Shown here one piece after another: positions 1-12,800 of a stretch of 64,000 nucleotides of DNA (within the stretch, counting starts at the first letter, position 1; the number at the start of each line of letters is the position of its first letter). The notes below the pieces were generated by a model. It had not been told where the DNA came from and searched no databases. It saw only the letters and a program-made list of their open reading frames with translations. This DNA comes from Macrobrachium rosenbergii (lineage: Eukaryota > Arthropoda > Malacostraca > Decapoda > Palaemonidae): positions 41,920,538 to 41,984,537 of the forward strand of contig NC_089741.1 in NCBI RefSeq assembly GCF_040412425.1, read 5' to 3'. The position numbers and the translations under genes are program-made.

Positions 1-654
1 GTTTTAAAAACTTTGGAATAAAAGGATCTGAATGAGCGCATTCCTTTATATTATGGTGGCTTGTAATACAACCTAGACATATTTGGTCTCAAACTAATTT
101 TTAAAATAATGAATTATACATCTACTGATTCATCTTTTTCAATTGACGAATTACTGTACTGTACTTCCAGAATGAACAGACTATTTATAAAAGTGTCTTG
201 TGCTTGTATCTATGAAAATTACATCAGTTGTACAATCTGGGCAATATATGAAAAGTTTTCTATAACAAGTTAATCAGAATTCTGAAATGCAACCACGGTA
301 TTTATAAACTCAACAGTCATTGCTCTGAAACATTGCTGATCATATACCGTAATCAATACAAGCAGCTGAGGAGTCAATCTGAATGCATAGTAAATAACAA
401 CCGCTGCAATCTCTTTACAGGCACCAATACAATACAGTACTGTACTGTATATGGAAGTTGCATCTAATTATAGTTTTACTGGTATTATTATTACTGCAAT
501 ATTTGGGAGTTTAATCAGACCTCTGAGTTAAAATACTAGACTTTCATGGGTTGGTAATTTAAAATTAACTATATTTGTTTAATTCAAAGAACCTAAGAAA
601 ATAATTGGAAGAACTATATAGCAACTCAGGCAGCGTTAACTATAATTTAGCCTT
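1..654. other. No gene seen
   Basis: AT-rich DNA with no splice-flanked conserved frame and no recognised repeat. Confidence 0.6.
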
Positions 655-1012
655 TTCTGCAGTTTTTGGTTGCTAATTATGAATTTACCTTAATTTTTGG
701 GCCTGAGTGTAATTGGCAGTAGTAACCCAGAAGTCCATCCAGCAAAAGGTTTCCATTCATGATCTTCAGACGACAGAGCATGGCTAAATCTGTTTCGAAC
801 GGTTCATATCCCGTCTGGCAGAAGTTAATAACTTGTTAACGTATGGGTACCCAACCCAACCCCGGGCCAGTACCTGAAACATCGTGAAGGGACATTTCCA
901 TTTGACAAATAACAATCAGATACCGTCTGTATCAGAACCCCTAAAAGTGTAGAAAAAACCAGTTGAAAAGGTAAAAACCAGCGCGGAGCTAATATACAGA
1001 ATTACCAAATAA
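655..1012 (+). repeat. Dispersed repeat, copy 1
   Basis: This stretch aligns end to end with 10269-10612 in the same orientation. Shared blocks include TTTGGTTGCTAATTATG, CAGAGCATGG, GTTAACGTATGGGTAC and GCGGAGCTAATA. No coding frame is kept between the copies. Confidence 0.75.
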
Positions 1013-2436
1013 TTTGAGGCCATTTCAGATGTTGGCTGACAAATTCTCTCCCCTCAATAAAAGCTCTGAGTTGGAGGCAAAACAAACTTTCTTGTCAAGA
1101 CACATAGCAAATGCAATTGTATCGTAAAAAGCTAAACAAAATTAAACAGTAGCCAGCCTTCATACCCAATTAATTGCTGACCAAGGGTTGTAAATTTTAC
1201 ACAAGGAGTGTGACATACGCCTACGATAAATGCAAGAAATAAAATCAGACTGAGCAAAGTATAAACCACAATACCATACAAGAGTCCTGTGTTGTTGTCA
1301 AGCTGACATTAATATACAGTATATTAGGATACACCCATAACATAGCATGTATATAGTATAAGTGGCAATAAGGTACATCAGTGTTGACGCTTTTCTGAAG
1401 AAAGGAAAGTAAGTATCATAAGGCACAACAAAGTAAAGAATTCAAAAACATTTCAGTTTACATACTGCTACTAATATGACTGCATAAAACATTACTGCTC
1501 ATGATGTGTGTGTGTGTGTGTGTGTGTGTAACTAAAGCACTCTGACACTTCGTTGGCATAACAAATTTGTAAAGAAATTATGAATCACATTGAATATTGG
1601 GATGTTTTCTTAACTACAATCATGTATAAATAATAACCATGTTTATATTGAAAAACAAAAATTCATTAGGCCTACTAATGAAATGGCCTAGTGTTTACTA
1701 AAGAACTCGGTAACTACAGTAGGCCTATAGATTATTTCAAGACCATAACTCAAGCAAAATCAGGTAGTCTGTCCAGTCAAACAGTGTTATAAGTACATAT
1801 TAAGTTAAATTGCCTGCTAGTTAATTAATTATTAATGTCCTAATAACTGTATGTCTCAAAATAGGCCTACAGAGGGCCTCAAGTTTTAGAAATGGCTGAA
1901 AAGAACGAGAAACGTAACCTATCTAGATTTTGTCAAAAATTGTAGGCTAGGCCCATTTCCTTTAAGTAAACGGAAATAATATTTGTATTGTTAAAAGTAT
2001 GCTTAAGCTATTGTGAGGCATCGAAATATCATCGATAAAAGTCTGCCTACGATATTACGAGCCATTTCAGATATTTTGAGCCATTTAAGTTACAAGATGT
2101 GACCCTAGAACAGGCTTCAATTAAAAAAGAATCCACGTGTTGGCTGAAGTGTGAACATCAATGCTGCCTGATGTTACCAACAACGTAATATCAATGCTGC
2201 CTGATATTATGTAAAATGTGCATCTAAAACAAGTCAGTAAGTAAATAGTGATAATACATCTGATAATATTGACTCACGTTTTTTTTAAGGGAACCTTTGC
2301 AGTTTACACAATCGTCTTTCACCTAACAAGTAAAACAACAGGACAGGAAAGTCCAGGAGTCTGAAAATCCAGTGGCGAGTGTTGGAACGTAAACAACCAT
2401 TCTTTTGATGGTTCTTTATTCGGTCATTAATTATTA

Positions 2437-2438
<2 letters not shown>
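1013..2438. other. No gene seen; AT-rich with AGGCCTA motifs
   Basis: Only a TG microsatellite and scattered AGGCCTA words stand out. No coding frame is supported. Confidence 0.55.
1505..1530. repeat. (TG)n microsatellite
   Basis: About 12 TG units. Confidence 0.95.

Positions 2439-2524
<86 letters not shown>
2439..2524. repeat. (TA)n microsatellite
   Basis: An uninterrupted TA run of about 84 bases. Confidence 0.98.
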
Positions 2525-3793
2525 TATACAAATATCAATAATAACAGAGGAGGGAGGTACTGAGAAAGCAGTGAGACAGAGTGAAACAAGCATGGCGAAA
2601 ATAGGGAGAAGTATCTGGAGTTGTTTTAGAAAAGAAAATGCCCTACAGTGAAATGAAGACCCCACTTCTGCACCCGATCATTTTAAATTCATGTAAACTG
2701 AATTTTAAACTTTTAATTGTTGCTTAATTTAAGGAACACTACCATTTATCACCCACATTGTAATCTTGGTTATTGGTCTTTCTTTTATTGAAAACATTTC
2801 TTGATTTAACGGCGCATCGCAACTCTTGCAAGTCGGCATCTGGCCAACATTCCCTTTTCACGCAGCATTTTTTACCATCATTACAGTATAAATATGAATA
2901 ATTTTAGGCGTGCACAAGATATGTAGTGGGGACTGGTGTAGGCCTAGGCTGCCGTAAGAACAAGAACTAGTGTTAAAACCGGACTGGCTTAATCTAAAAC
3001 AACAGCTATGGATGTTATGGTGGCATGGCCGTAACGAGGACAAATGCTGCTTTTTTGCTACCTAGCAAATATTACGCAAACGAGTCCCGAAAAACGCGTG
3101 CTCGCTATCGAAAGAGGAACCGGATATTATTATCTTCCCGTTCATCAAAAAAATATCGATATCCCTGTCTCACAAAATATTTTCCCGATCTTCAGTTCAG
3201 TTCTAGTCTTTATAAGCCGACTTGCTGGTTGAATTGCAACGTGCTTTTCCCTAAAATAGCATAATTGGTCCAAGTGAAGGCAAAATAAAGTAAACTTTAA
3301 ACAGTTTTCAGCTCTCCGTAAAGCACTGTAAAGCACATAAGCTTTATAGAATTTTAAGACGTGAAAATAGTGCGGCGGGTGACTCGTACGATGAATTTGG
3401 ACCTGGCTGAGGATCTGGTGTCCAGAGGCTGGAAAGTAAAATGTGATCTCGAGCATGAGATGGTTTCGAAAAATGATGAAAAAGGGTAAAGAACAGGTGA
3501 TCAGAAAAGTAGCAGATAGACAAATAGCAGGAAGTACTTAGGCCTAGGTAGCCATGGAAGAATACTAATTATTCTTTAATGTAATCTGCATATCAGAAGG
3601 CTATTTTATTGAAGGTTATAATTTAATATTTAGGAAAAAGTTCGTTAGTTACAGTAATTCATAAATCAGAGTTCTCTGTGTATCCATCATTTAAGCACAT
3701 CAGTAGGCTACTTCTCCCGTTTCCACTGCCATTGCTACTCGAACATGTAAAAATGCCTTCTAATATTAAATTATAATAATTCCACTTTCAGAA
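2525..3793. other. 5' flank of the membrane-protein gene
   Basis: Several short overlapping frames around 2860-3460 lack codon bias or homology. Any 5' UTR exon of the downstream gene must lie here or further left, since its ATG follows an acceptor; I cannot place it. Confidence 0.45.
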
Positions 3794-5175
3794 ATGGCGT
3801 ATATTGGCTCTGTTATCGTTCTTGGTATTGTGACAACCCTGACAGGCGGGAATCAAATTGGTAAGGTTTATGTATGAGTAGGTATAATTTTTGCTGATAA
3901 TTTATAGGCCTATACCCAAGATATTTAGGTATAGGACTGGTCTCAGATAAAATCATTATAAGTTGCTGTCCTGCTCATTATTTAACTGCTGTCTGGTGGA
4001 TGAAACTCTACAGAAGGCTCATGAGCAATGTGTTAACCCCTTACAATAACTGCATTTACAGCCTCTATATTTTACATATGTAGGCTATGTACGTGCGTGT
4101 ATGTTTTCTTGCTATTCTCTAGTTTAGGTAATAATAAACAACCAAACAGATAAATGTTTATACTCATAGACGGCTGATATATACTTCCAGACTGCAAAAA
4201 GCAAGATTTTCCAATACACCTCCGAGGATCTCTGGAAGCCTTACTCGAACTGGAATCCAGATCTTTTAACTGGACTCTTGAATTCATTGTCAGTAACCCG
4301 GAAGCAACTCTGGCTCAGATCATCTTTGATTTTGGGTCCGGTAAACTGATGATAAATTGCACTGATACCGAAAAGAAATGGAAAATTTCAGCACGGTTCT
4401 ACCTATAAACTGAAGGTTAGTTTCGAACTTCCGGATGCGATGACGCATGCGTAGGTATTCAGATGACTAATATCTAAAAGGACTTCATTATTAACTAGAT
4501 ACAATTTATTTAATCATAAGCCTAAAAACTCAGCTTTTAGTCTGGAAACCAACGAAATCCCTTACCATACTATCAGCTATGACTTAGTAGAAGCCTGGAT
4601 ATATGTACGTATTGATCTATTAGTAATAATGTGCATTAATAGTCTTGTCAGATATAACAAAACAGTGAGCTGGTTTAGAATAAACTGGCCTTATGCCAGC
4701 ACGAGCCCTAGCCAGCCTTAGAGCGTTGCATCCAGTAAGTGTGATAAGGTTTTAAAAGGGTCTAAAAAGCCTGCTATGGGCTTCGAGACTTAAACCTGGT
4801 CTCATCGAATGAAATCTGTCTAGGCCTACATTGGTATTTAGTGCATTAATTCGTTTATATGTATATATATTTTTTAAGAATACTGATCTGCTTTTTTATT
4901 CGTATAACACAAAGTCCACCAACATGAGGTAAAGTGCATTTTGTTATTCTTTAGGTTAACAAAAACTTAATAGAAGTGGAGCAGCAACTGATGTCTAGTG
5001 GCGAATTTTACTCCGTCTCCAAAGAGGTGTGTCGCCTGCCGAAGAGTTTCTATAACGTTACCCTCGAGAGATTTGATGGTCCAGAGGATAACGGTCTCAG
5101 CATCAGCGTTTGTTCTCCTCTGAACAGCACATCAGGTAAAATAATTGTTATTCACGTACGTTAAGCAGACATGAC

Positions 5176-5252
<77 letters not shown>

Positions 5253-5346
5253 GTTACATGATGATGAAATCAGGCATGAAAGTGATCAACATTCTCTCTC
5301 TCTCTATGGATACGTGGTGAAAATTCACAAGCATTACAATGATCCA

Positions 5347-5400
<54 letters not shown>

Positions 5401-5988
5401 AAAATTATAAGCTGGGGGAAGTAAACAATTACAGAGAATTAATGTAACTATATGAATTATGTAATATACAAATTATATGATTGTTAAATCTTTGTACTGA
5501 CCCAAGCTTTTTGTTTGTCCGATAGAGAACATAACAAAACCTGTATTTTTCTTAAAAGTGTTGCATATCTGTTTATTTGTTACTAATTTTCTATTGATCC
5601 TTAAATTAAGGGTTCTTCAAATTTCCAGTTTAAAAATTGAATTATAATAGTTATTATACATCAAAATATTCTGTCGAATGTACAGACACCACCCAAATTC
5701 ATTCAGAAAAATTTGTACGACCTTAAATTAGCGATATTGGATATTTATCACTTATTTGGCGTCCTTTTTTCATTCAGCATTTACAAACCACATACAACTC
5801 ATGCAAATTATCCAAAAACTGTTGGATGACCCTCAATTGTTAATATCCTAGAAAATATTCAGAATTTTAGTCTGTTTTGAGTGAAATCAGGAGCTCTTGC
5901 TAATTTTTCAGCATTTTCTATGGAAGCTTGAATTTCAAGTCAACGGCCCCTGTGAACTTGTTCCGTATGGAAAGGGTTCATCTACTGA

Positions 5989-6084
<96 letters not shown>

Positions 6085-6971
6085 GTATCCCGGGTAATTA
6101 AAACTAGCCAAGTTCAATATGTTTTATTAAAAGGACATTTCTTTTATACAACTGATAAGAGATCCACGGAACAGTTCAAGTGTTATTTCATTTTGATTCT
6201 CTTTGCTAGCACCAGCACCAGAAGATACTTCTACCATCCCAGTCATCTTAGTTGGGATTACCATCGCTGTAACGGCAGTAGTCTCAGCTGTAATATGTGT
6301 TTTAAGGGAAGAAGAAGAAGAACGCAGCATCTCGAACACCCAGCAACCCGAATCGTCAAGAATCGGGAGGCTTTTTCGTAAAGCGGATTCAGCAAGGGCC
6401 TCCAGTGTCAGACGTCGACTGGCCCCTGTGCTTGAGCAGAAGGCAGTTACCAACACCCGACGACTCTAGTTACGCAACGACCCATCTGTCGTCCAGCCGA
6501 GAATCAATGAATTTAGGACCATTAAGGCTTCACGGATACTCAAGAAATTTAACTCAAGAGCCTCTGGCACAGAGCACCTTAACACTTCCAGAACTTCCCG
6601 TAAGCCCATCTCCTGAACTCACAGACGCACAGCTGAGTTCTTTTCGTGGGTGTAATGATTACCGCAAGTCACAGTCGTCCTTGGCTTCCAGTTCGCTGAC
6701 TCCTACTGGGCATTCACATTTAGTGGTCAGATCACCCAGCACCTCCAGGCTCCCACCACAGTCACCTCAGTTGACAATACCAAACACCAACTTTTCCCGA
6801 GCCCTTCAGGATGACCCTTCTTCTCATTATTCTACAACTGGGAGGTCTCTTGCATTAGCTACAGTGCGTTATCAGAACTTAAACAATGCACCAATAGTAA
6901 CATTACGCAGGAACAGTGCTGATGATGTAGAGGATAATGCTTATGAAAGAGTCACTCTTTTGTTTCCCTGA
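3794..6971 (+). CDS. Type I single-pass membrane protein with ITIM-like tail, family unrecognised (4 exons, two frame breaks)
   Basis: Coding exons are 3794-3860, 4191-4415, 4955-5135 and 6210-6971, with GT/AG introns in phases 1, 0 and 1. The start ATG follows a strong acceptor (tttcag at 3785-3790), so an upstream non-coding exon is likely. The product is about 410 aa if two one-base breaks are ignored. Residues 1-21 form a hydrophobic signal peptide. The ectodomain (about 22-165) has four Cys and N-glycosylation sequons NWT, NCT, NVT and NST. Residues 167-189 are a clean membrane helix followed by a Lys-rich stop-transfer stretch. The tail (190-410) is rich in Ser/Pro and ends with VRYQNL (Y378, ITIM consensus) and NAYERV (Y402). 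Exon 2 has one extra base near 4375-4390, and exon 4 has one extra base near 6305-6312; both sit in purine runs. I do not recognise the family. Receptor-like function is inferred only from topology and tail motifs. Confidence 0.7.
5182..5396. repeat. Three (CT)n tracts in the membrane-protein gene intron
   Basis: CT runs at about 5182-5218, 5220-5250 and 5350-5396, with a shorter run near 5293. They lie just after the donor at 5136. Confidence 0.95.
5989..6083. repeat. (TAA)n microsatellite
   Basis: More than 30 trinucleotide units in the intron before exon 6210. They create spurious poly-Asn and poly-Leu frames. Confidence 0.98.
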
Positions 6972-6973
6972 CA

Positions 6974-6979
6974 AATAAA
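6974..6979 (+). terminator. Candidate poly(A) signal of the membrane-protein gene
   Basis: An AATAAA hexamer lies three bases after the TGA stop at 6969-6971. This would give a very short 3' UTR; a later signal could be used instead. Confidence 0.4.
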
Positions 6980-7283
6980 GTGTGAGATGTTGTTTGCTAC
7001 TCATTCGTTGGACACAAAATCGTAAAGTGCTTACGATCTCAGAAGTAAATGCAGAAAGTGAGCTATAAAATGAGTGAAGTGAAAGACCACTTGTACTCTT
7101 TGTGTTCAGTGAAGGCAAGAAAGCATTAAACCAATTTACAAAGCAGTTTACACTATATTATATTTGACTGAATGTGCGCTTCACAAAACTCCTACCCTGT
7201 GTTGACATGATGGAGATCAGGAAAAGAGCCTAATTCTATCTCGAGTATCAACCCCCTTTGCAAGCGTGAACACACACATACAC

Positions 7284-7368
<85 letters not shown>

Positions 7369-9255
7369 TATATATATATACACACACACACAAGCACAAT
7401 CAAGTGGTTCCATTCTTCTACCATCCATATTAATATTCTTCGCTTCTTCTTCCTATCAGTGCATAAACAGAGATTAAGGCAAGGATGTAGATGATGCCAT
7501 TGTAAGTCCCAAAAATTAATTAAAGCTTGTTGCAAGCCGGTTATTAAAAATACGTTCTAAAATGTTTTTAATGGATTGTACTGAAATATCTACTATAGTA
7601 CTTTATGTCATAAACGTTAAAGATACGCACTCCCTCTGTCTTACGTAAACACTGCAACTAGAGCGGACTCAATATTCCTTTAATTCAATGGCTCAGCAAT
7701 TCATTCGTATCCTCTTTTCTACCGGATGTATTGTTTACTTTTCTACATTTGAGCATTACGTTCAGAGAAAGTTGCCTGGAAAGCTCATGACCTGAAAATT
7801 CTCCATCTCTGAATGCCTCCTGGTTTTGAACGATAAAAAAATTATATGTTGTTGTTTGGATGAGAAAAAACAACTTCCCGTGTCGTAATAACACTGAAGA
7901 AATGAAGAGAAAAATCCTACGACATTAAGACCTCTGATATGATTAGTGTTCCTGTTTCTTGCTACGTTGTTTAATATAAACATCCTGCTAGACAGGCCTC
8001 AGATTAATTACAGCATTTCACTGATTTGTGTTTATATTTCGGTGTTAATTTTTTTGACATGAGACTATAAAATAATTTTTTTTCAAAACTTCTTGTACAA
8101 GCATATGCCTGATGCATTGCCTTTATAAAGATGTTTTTATTAATTCAGGTTAAAAAAAGAAAAATCTGCTGTTTAGTTTTTTTTTTTTACTTGCCTTACT
8201 ATTAAATGTCACATTGAAATTATATTTGGCTTCAGTAGCATTTACTATTGACTTCGGGAGGAGCGCGTTAAAAAATGTAACTTATTCCTTAACTGCAGCT
8301 TCCAAAGCAATTCTAATAGAATTAAGTAGAAGGTAGCCTACACGAGGGAAAATTCGTTATTTGAGGACGGGCAAATTCAAATGTCATTCAGACCTCTTCA
8401 AAAGTGCAATGATTTAACAAGGCAAAACAAAATGTCGAAAAATGACGGATCTGATTGTTTTCTCTGAACAGTTGTCAGCCAGTCAGACATAATTCAGTCG
8501 TAGAAAACTTTATTTCCCTAAAAAAATCATCCATGCCTCCGCCTGCTAATACCCACCGTGCTTATACCGGCCATAGTGGGTCCTGGGCAGAAACTGGAGG
8601 GTTTTTATTTTTTACTTTTAGTCTCCTCGTAGTCTGAATCTAAATGTCAAACCTTTTCAACTTTGTCTTGCCATAATTTTCCCTGTCTAGGAAAGTGGTT
8701 CTCTTGCGTTGTCAAACGAATGATAATATAAATAATATCGACGTCTGTAAGTTGTAGCTAACTCGGTAACAGATAAAAAGACTGATATCCAAAAGATGGA
8801 AACAAATTCAACTGTGGGACATTTCGAGTTTTGATCCGTGTCTATCCCAAAATCCAGACAATTCTTCAGAAATTTCACGAACAACAAACGTAAGTCTTGT
8901 CAACATTTTGTACAAATGTTTTTAAATGTATGCTTAAGCTTTGTTCAATCATCCTGGCCAAGAGACAAACACTCCTGTAGAAGTCAAACGAGATTGAGAA
9001 CATAATCATCCTATGGAGGTAATCAAATATTAATTACTCAGAAGTGCAAAACACGTTAAACGTAGCTAGATTCATGAAAGCAATCACAACCCATCGAATA
9101 TCTCTTTTGAAAACTTAAAGCGCTAATAAAACGATAGAAAATCACATTCTAGCTGATCTTATCGTGGAAATTAAAACGAAGATCAAGGAATCAAGGAAGA
9201 TCAGAGGAACATGACATTAATACATTAATTTAGCTAATTAGAGTTGCGCGATCTC
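6980..9255. other. Intergenic, no gene seen
   Basis: It holds the TA/CA microsatellite and AT-rich sequence. The stretch next to 9240 becomes more balanced in composition, as expected near the Merlin promoter. Confidence 0.55.
7285..7391. repeat. (TA)n-(CA)n compound microsatellite
   Basis: A long TA run with one AATT interruption, flanked by CACACA on both sides. Confidence 0.98.
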
Positions 9256-9263
9256 TGACGTCA
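9256..9263. promoter_or_regulatory. Perfect CRE palindrome upstream of Merlin exon 1
   Basis: TGACGTCA lies about 75 bases before the candidate first-exon ATG, in a locally CpG-containing stretch. It matches the full palindromic CREB/ATF site; function is inferred. Confidence 0.45.
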
Positions 9264-9299
9264 AACTCAAAGAAAGAAGAGGAGCGAAGGTTTACCAAT

Positions 9300-9347
9300 T
9301 TGTAAACAAACGGATCTTGAACAGCCGTGATGAGAAACAAGGTGCGG
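9300..9347 (+). other. NF2: Candidate 5' non-coding first exon of Merlin
   Basis: A consensus donor (gtgagt at 9348-9353) ends a short stretch containing an ATG at 9330. Joined to the next acceptor at 9848/9849, this ATG opens a reading frame of 24 codons that stops immediately at the junction with the 19181 exon (AAG|TGA). It is therefore an upstream ORF, not the Merlin start. The 5' limit is not visible. Confidence 0.4.
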
Positions 9348-9862
9348 GTGAGTTCTTATTTTCGGGCTCTTTTCGTTACTTCTAGAGGTTTTGAAACGAT
9401 CTGCACTTCCTAACAACAAAATTTGATAGTTAATTGTTGGATTGGCTAACTATTTTTCGCAACTTAAGGCGAAGTATTGGTAAAAGTTGGAGATCCTTAC
9501 GTGATTTTTCTCGTGTTGCCCAATTGGGTACTCCTAGCCTACTCCGCCCACTTGTCACAACATGCCCATGAATCATCGTTTGTTCATTCTTTTTGTATTT
9601 CCTGTGGAAAGGTCTGGCTTGTCGCTGGTTAGGATGTTTTGAAGTTTATCGTAGGCGTAGGCTAAGATTAGGATGCAGTTAGGAAGGCCAAGTTGTACCA
9701 GCCTAATCTATGTTCGGTTCAGTTTTGTGCAGGCTGTGGGTATCAGATTAGGTCCAGTCTTAGTTAGACCTATGCATGGGCGCGTTGTCATTAGCCATGT
9801 TTAGTTTAGGTAACCAGTAAGCTAGGTTAGTCTGTGTTGTTGTTTTAGATGAAGCCAGCAGT

Positions 9863-12800
9863 ATGGCAGCGCAGGCTCTTGCTTCAAGAGCAGCCCGTAA
9901 AGGTTAGTCTAATTGTAGTAGTAAGATATAAGACAAATAGACTAGGCTAATGGGTAAAACTTTAGTTGTGTAGCCTGATTCCCGCCAGTCGCTGACCAGT
10001 GTGCAGGTTCCTCATACATAAATAGACATAACCTCTCCTATAATACCAGGTCGTGACCTAACCTGATCTTGCCTACTTAACCTAACTTAGGGCGATGTGC
10101 CCTGGCCTGGCCAGGAGGGCTTTGCCCTCCCTGGACCCTCCCAAAAAGGCTGCGACCTGTCCCAGTTGGCAACTGACAGGAATCAGACCGCGCAAGTGAA
10201 GTAAAGTTTTACCAACGGTAGATCTAAGTAGCAGCTCCGCGGCGGCGATTTCCTTCTAACTTGATTTTTTCTACAGTTTTTTGGTTGCTAATTATGGATT
10301 TAGCTTCAGTTTTTGTCGCACGAATGTAATTAACCTGCAATTAACCCCTGAGGTCCATCCAACAAAGGGTTTCCGTACGCAATCTTCACAAGACAGAGCA
10401 TGGGTATGTCTGTTTGGAACGGTTCCTATCCCGTCCGGCAAGTTAACGTATGGGTACTCCCCCCCCCCAGGGCCAGTACTAAACATGGCGAAGGGACATT
10501 CCATTTGGCCAACAACAAACAAGTGCACCGCCAGTATCAGAAGCCTTAAAAGTGTAGAAAAAACCAGTTTCCAAGGTAAAAACAGGTGCGGAGCTAATAC
10601 TTAGAATTACCTTACCAACTAATGTATTGGTAATGTTAGCCTGGTCTACCCTAATTTATGCTACCAGGAGACTTAGGTAGGCAGATTGTCTAACTTGGAA
10701 AAGATCTTGCTTACATAAGCCCAGTTCATGCTTGCTAAGACAGTCTTCACTCAGTTTATGTAGACCTCACCAAGAGGATAAGCTAGAAGATTTGTAGTAT
10801 AGTAAATGTGATTTACTGCTGAGCAAGATATTTGCATGAACAGACTGGGAAGGTAACCTAGTTTAGCCAGTGTTTTTACGATGCCAGAGCTTGATGAAAA
10901 AATAAAAGGATGGTAGGCTAAACAGAATTAGGATGAGAATTATAAAGCTTTGCTCTTAACTGAAAGAACCAGTTCCCCAAAGTGTATAATCTGAGAATTA
11001 CTGATTTTCACCAACCAAGTGTGGTTCTTTCCCACCATCCCATAGAGAACGTATGCACCAGAAGTGTTAGAGGACCCAAACCTACTTGGAGGAAAAGTAT
11101 GAGATGGGGGATGGGAGATGTGTGGAAATTTGTGGAAGATAAAGTACAGGAAAGACATGAATGGCAGGTCACAGCAGCACTTTGTATCACATGACATTAG
11201 TGAAAGTTATGATGGTGAAGAGTATGGGAAGAAAAAACCAACTAGGTTATCTACAAGACTGTCTGAAAGGGGAGGGGGAAACTTTCACTGTAAATTCAGT
11301 GGAAAGTGGCCAAAATATTGTTTATAATAAAGAGAAAGAAACCACCTTTCATTGGAAAGATGTGGTGAAGAGTCCTTTTTGATGAGTCTTGTAAAAGAAT
11401 GCTTTAATACAAGCAGACTTGATTCAAAATAAAAAAGTAGCATATACACTGTGCATGGTAATGTGTATGTGTTTGTCAACTGATTTTATACAAGGCTAGC
11501 TTTTAGCAGTTTGTATGTGCAATTTGCTATCTATCTTAAAGATGGAGTAAACAGTCATCTGTATCTTTGTGTGTATGTGAGGGCTTATTAAAGATTTACT
11601 ACAGCAATATTGTTATTTATATGGTATGGCATGAGAAATTACAGATCCGTCCAAAACACCTAAATGACTGGGTGTATGCTATTTTATATCATTTGTTGAA
11701 AAATTGGGTTAACACTGTTTTACTAATACTTTTATCAAGAAGTATTTACTTTCAAAACTTGGAATAAAATAACCATACTCAATGCCAGAAAGAAAGTGGA
11801 AGTAAACAGACAGACAGACATTCATGCAATTGCTAACAAAAACTGACATTTTGTTCATGAAACTTACCTGTCAGATATATATAGCTGTATTCTCTGTTAG
11901 TCCGACAGAATTTCAAAACTTACGACACACGCAGTGGGAGATCAGGGTGGTTAGTACCCATGTTCCGCATGGCTGGGAGGTGGGTATCAGAACCATTCCC
12001 ATTTTCTATTCAGATTTTTTTCTCTGTCGCGGTACTGTCAACACTTGTTTTCAGTACCTCCGTCTTGGATTTCGGATAAAACTTGATTGTCACTTGAGTA
12101 TTGGTTTGATTTTTGGTTTTTGACTTGGACTTGTGGCTAGGCATACGCTATTGTGGATTGTTTTGGATTTGGCTTTGTTTTTTCCTGGGAGTAAGATGTC
12201 TGAATCTAGTTCTTCTAGTTATCGAGTTTGCCGTGTGCAAGACTGTAAGGTGAGGCTACCGAAAATTTGGTAGATCCTCACACTGTATGCTCGGGTTGTA
12301 GAGGACATGTTTGTTTGTTGAATGACCGATGCAAGGAGTGTGAATCTTTGTCTGATGCTAGTTGGAGGACTTATGATTCTTATGTGAGAAAGCTAGAGCG
12401 AGATAGGCTCAGGAGGTCTTCCTCCAGAAGTGGTAGGAGTCAGGGTAGTGTGCTTTCACCTGTTAACCCTCCTGTAGACGTAGCTCTTCCTAACCCTGTG
12501 GTGTTGCCCCTAACCCTGGGGTTGTGTCTGCGGATGGTGATGCCTGGCCATTATTATGTCTTCCATTCGTACCTTTGAAGCTAATATGCTCGCTCTTCAA
12601 AGTGCTGTGAAGTGCAGTGATAGTGTCCGTCCCCCTAGTGTTGTGGAGGGGGCGTCAGATCGGCCGTATAACGCCTCTAGGTCTAGACCTCTGTCGGACT
12701 CCCAGGACTCAGGGAGTGGGCAAGTCGAAAGCCGCAAGAGGGTTACGCGGACCCCCCACCGATCTGGCGTCCCTTCGGCATGTCCTGATGACGCTTCCCA

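Noticed and set aside
5897..6117. Poly-Asn and poly-Leu frames on opposite strands
   Set aside because: They are translations of the TAA microsatellite.
6300..6320. Programmed frameshift in the membrane-protein gene
   Set aside because: Similar one-base differences occur at unrelated sites throughout the window, so a general sequencing cause is more likely.
7217..7535. Ile-Tyr repeat frames (also 2438-2665)
   Set aside because: They are translations of TA dinucleotide runs.
10281..10604. 107-codon plus-strand frame
   Set aside because: It falls inside a dispersed repeat and is not open in the second copy.
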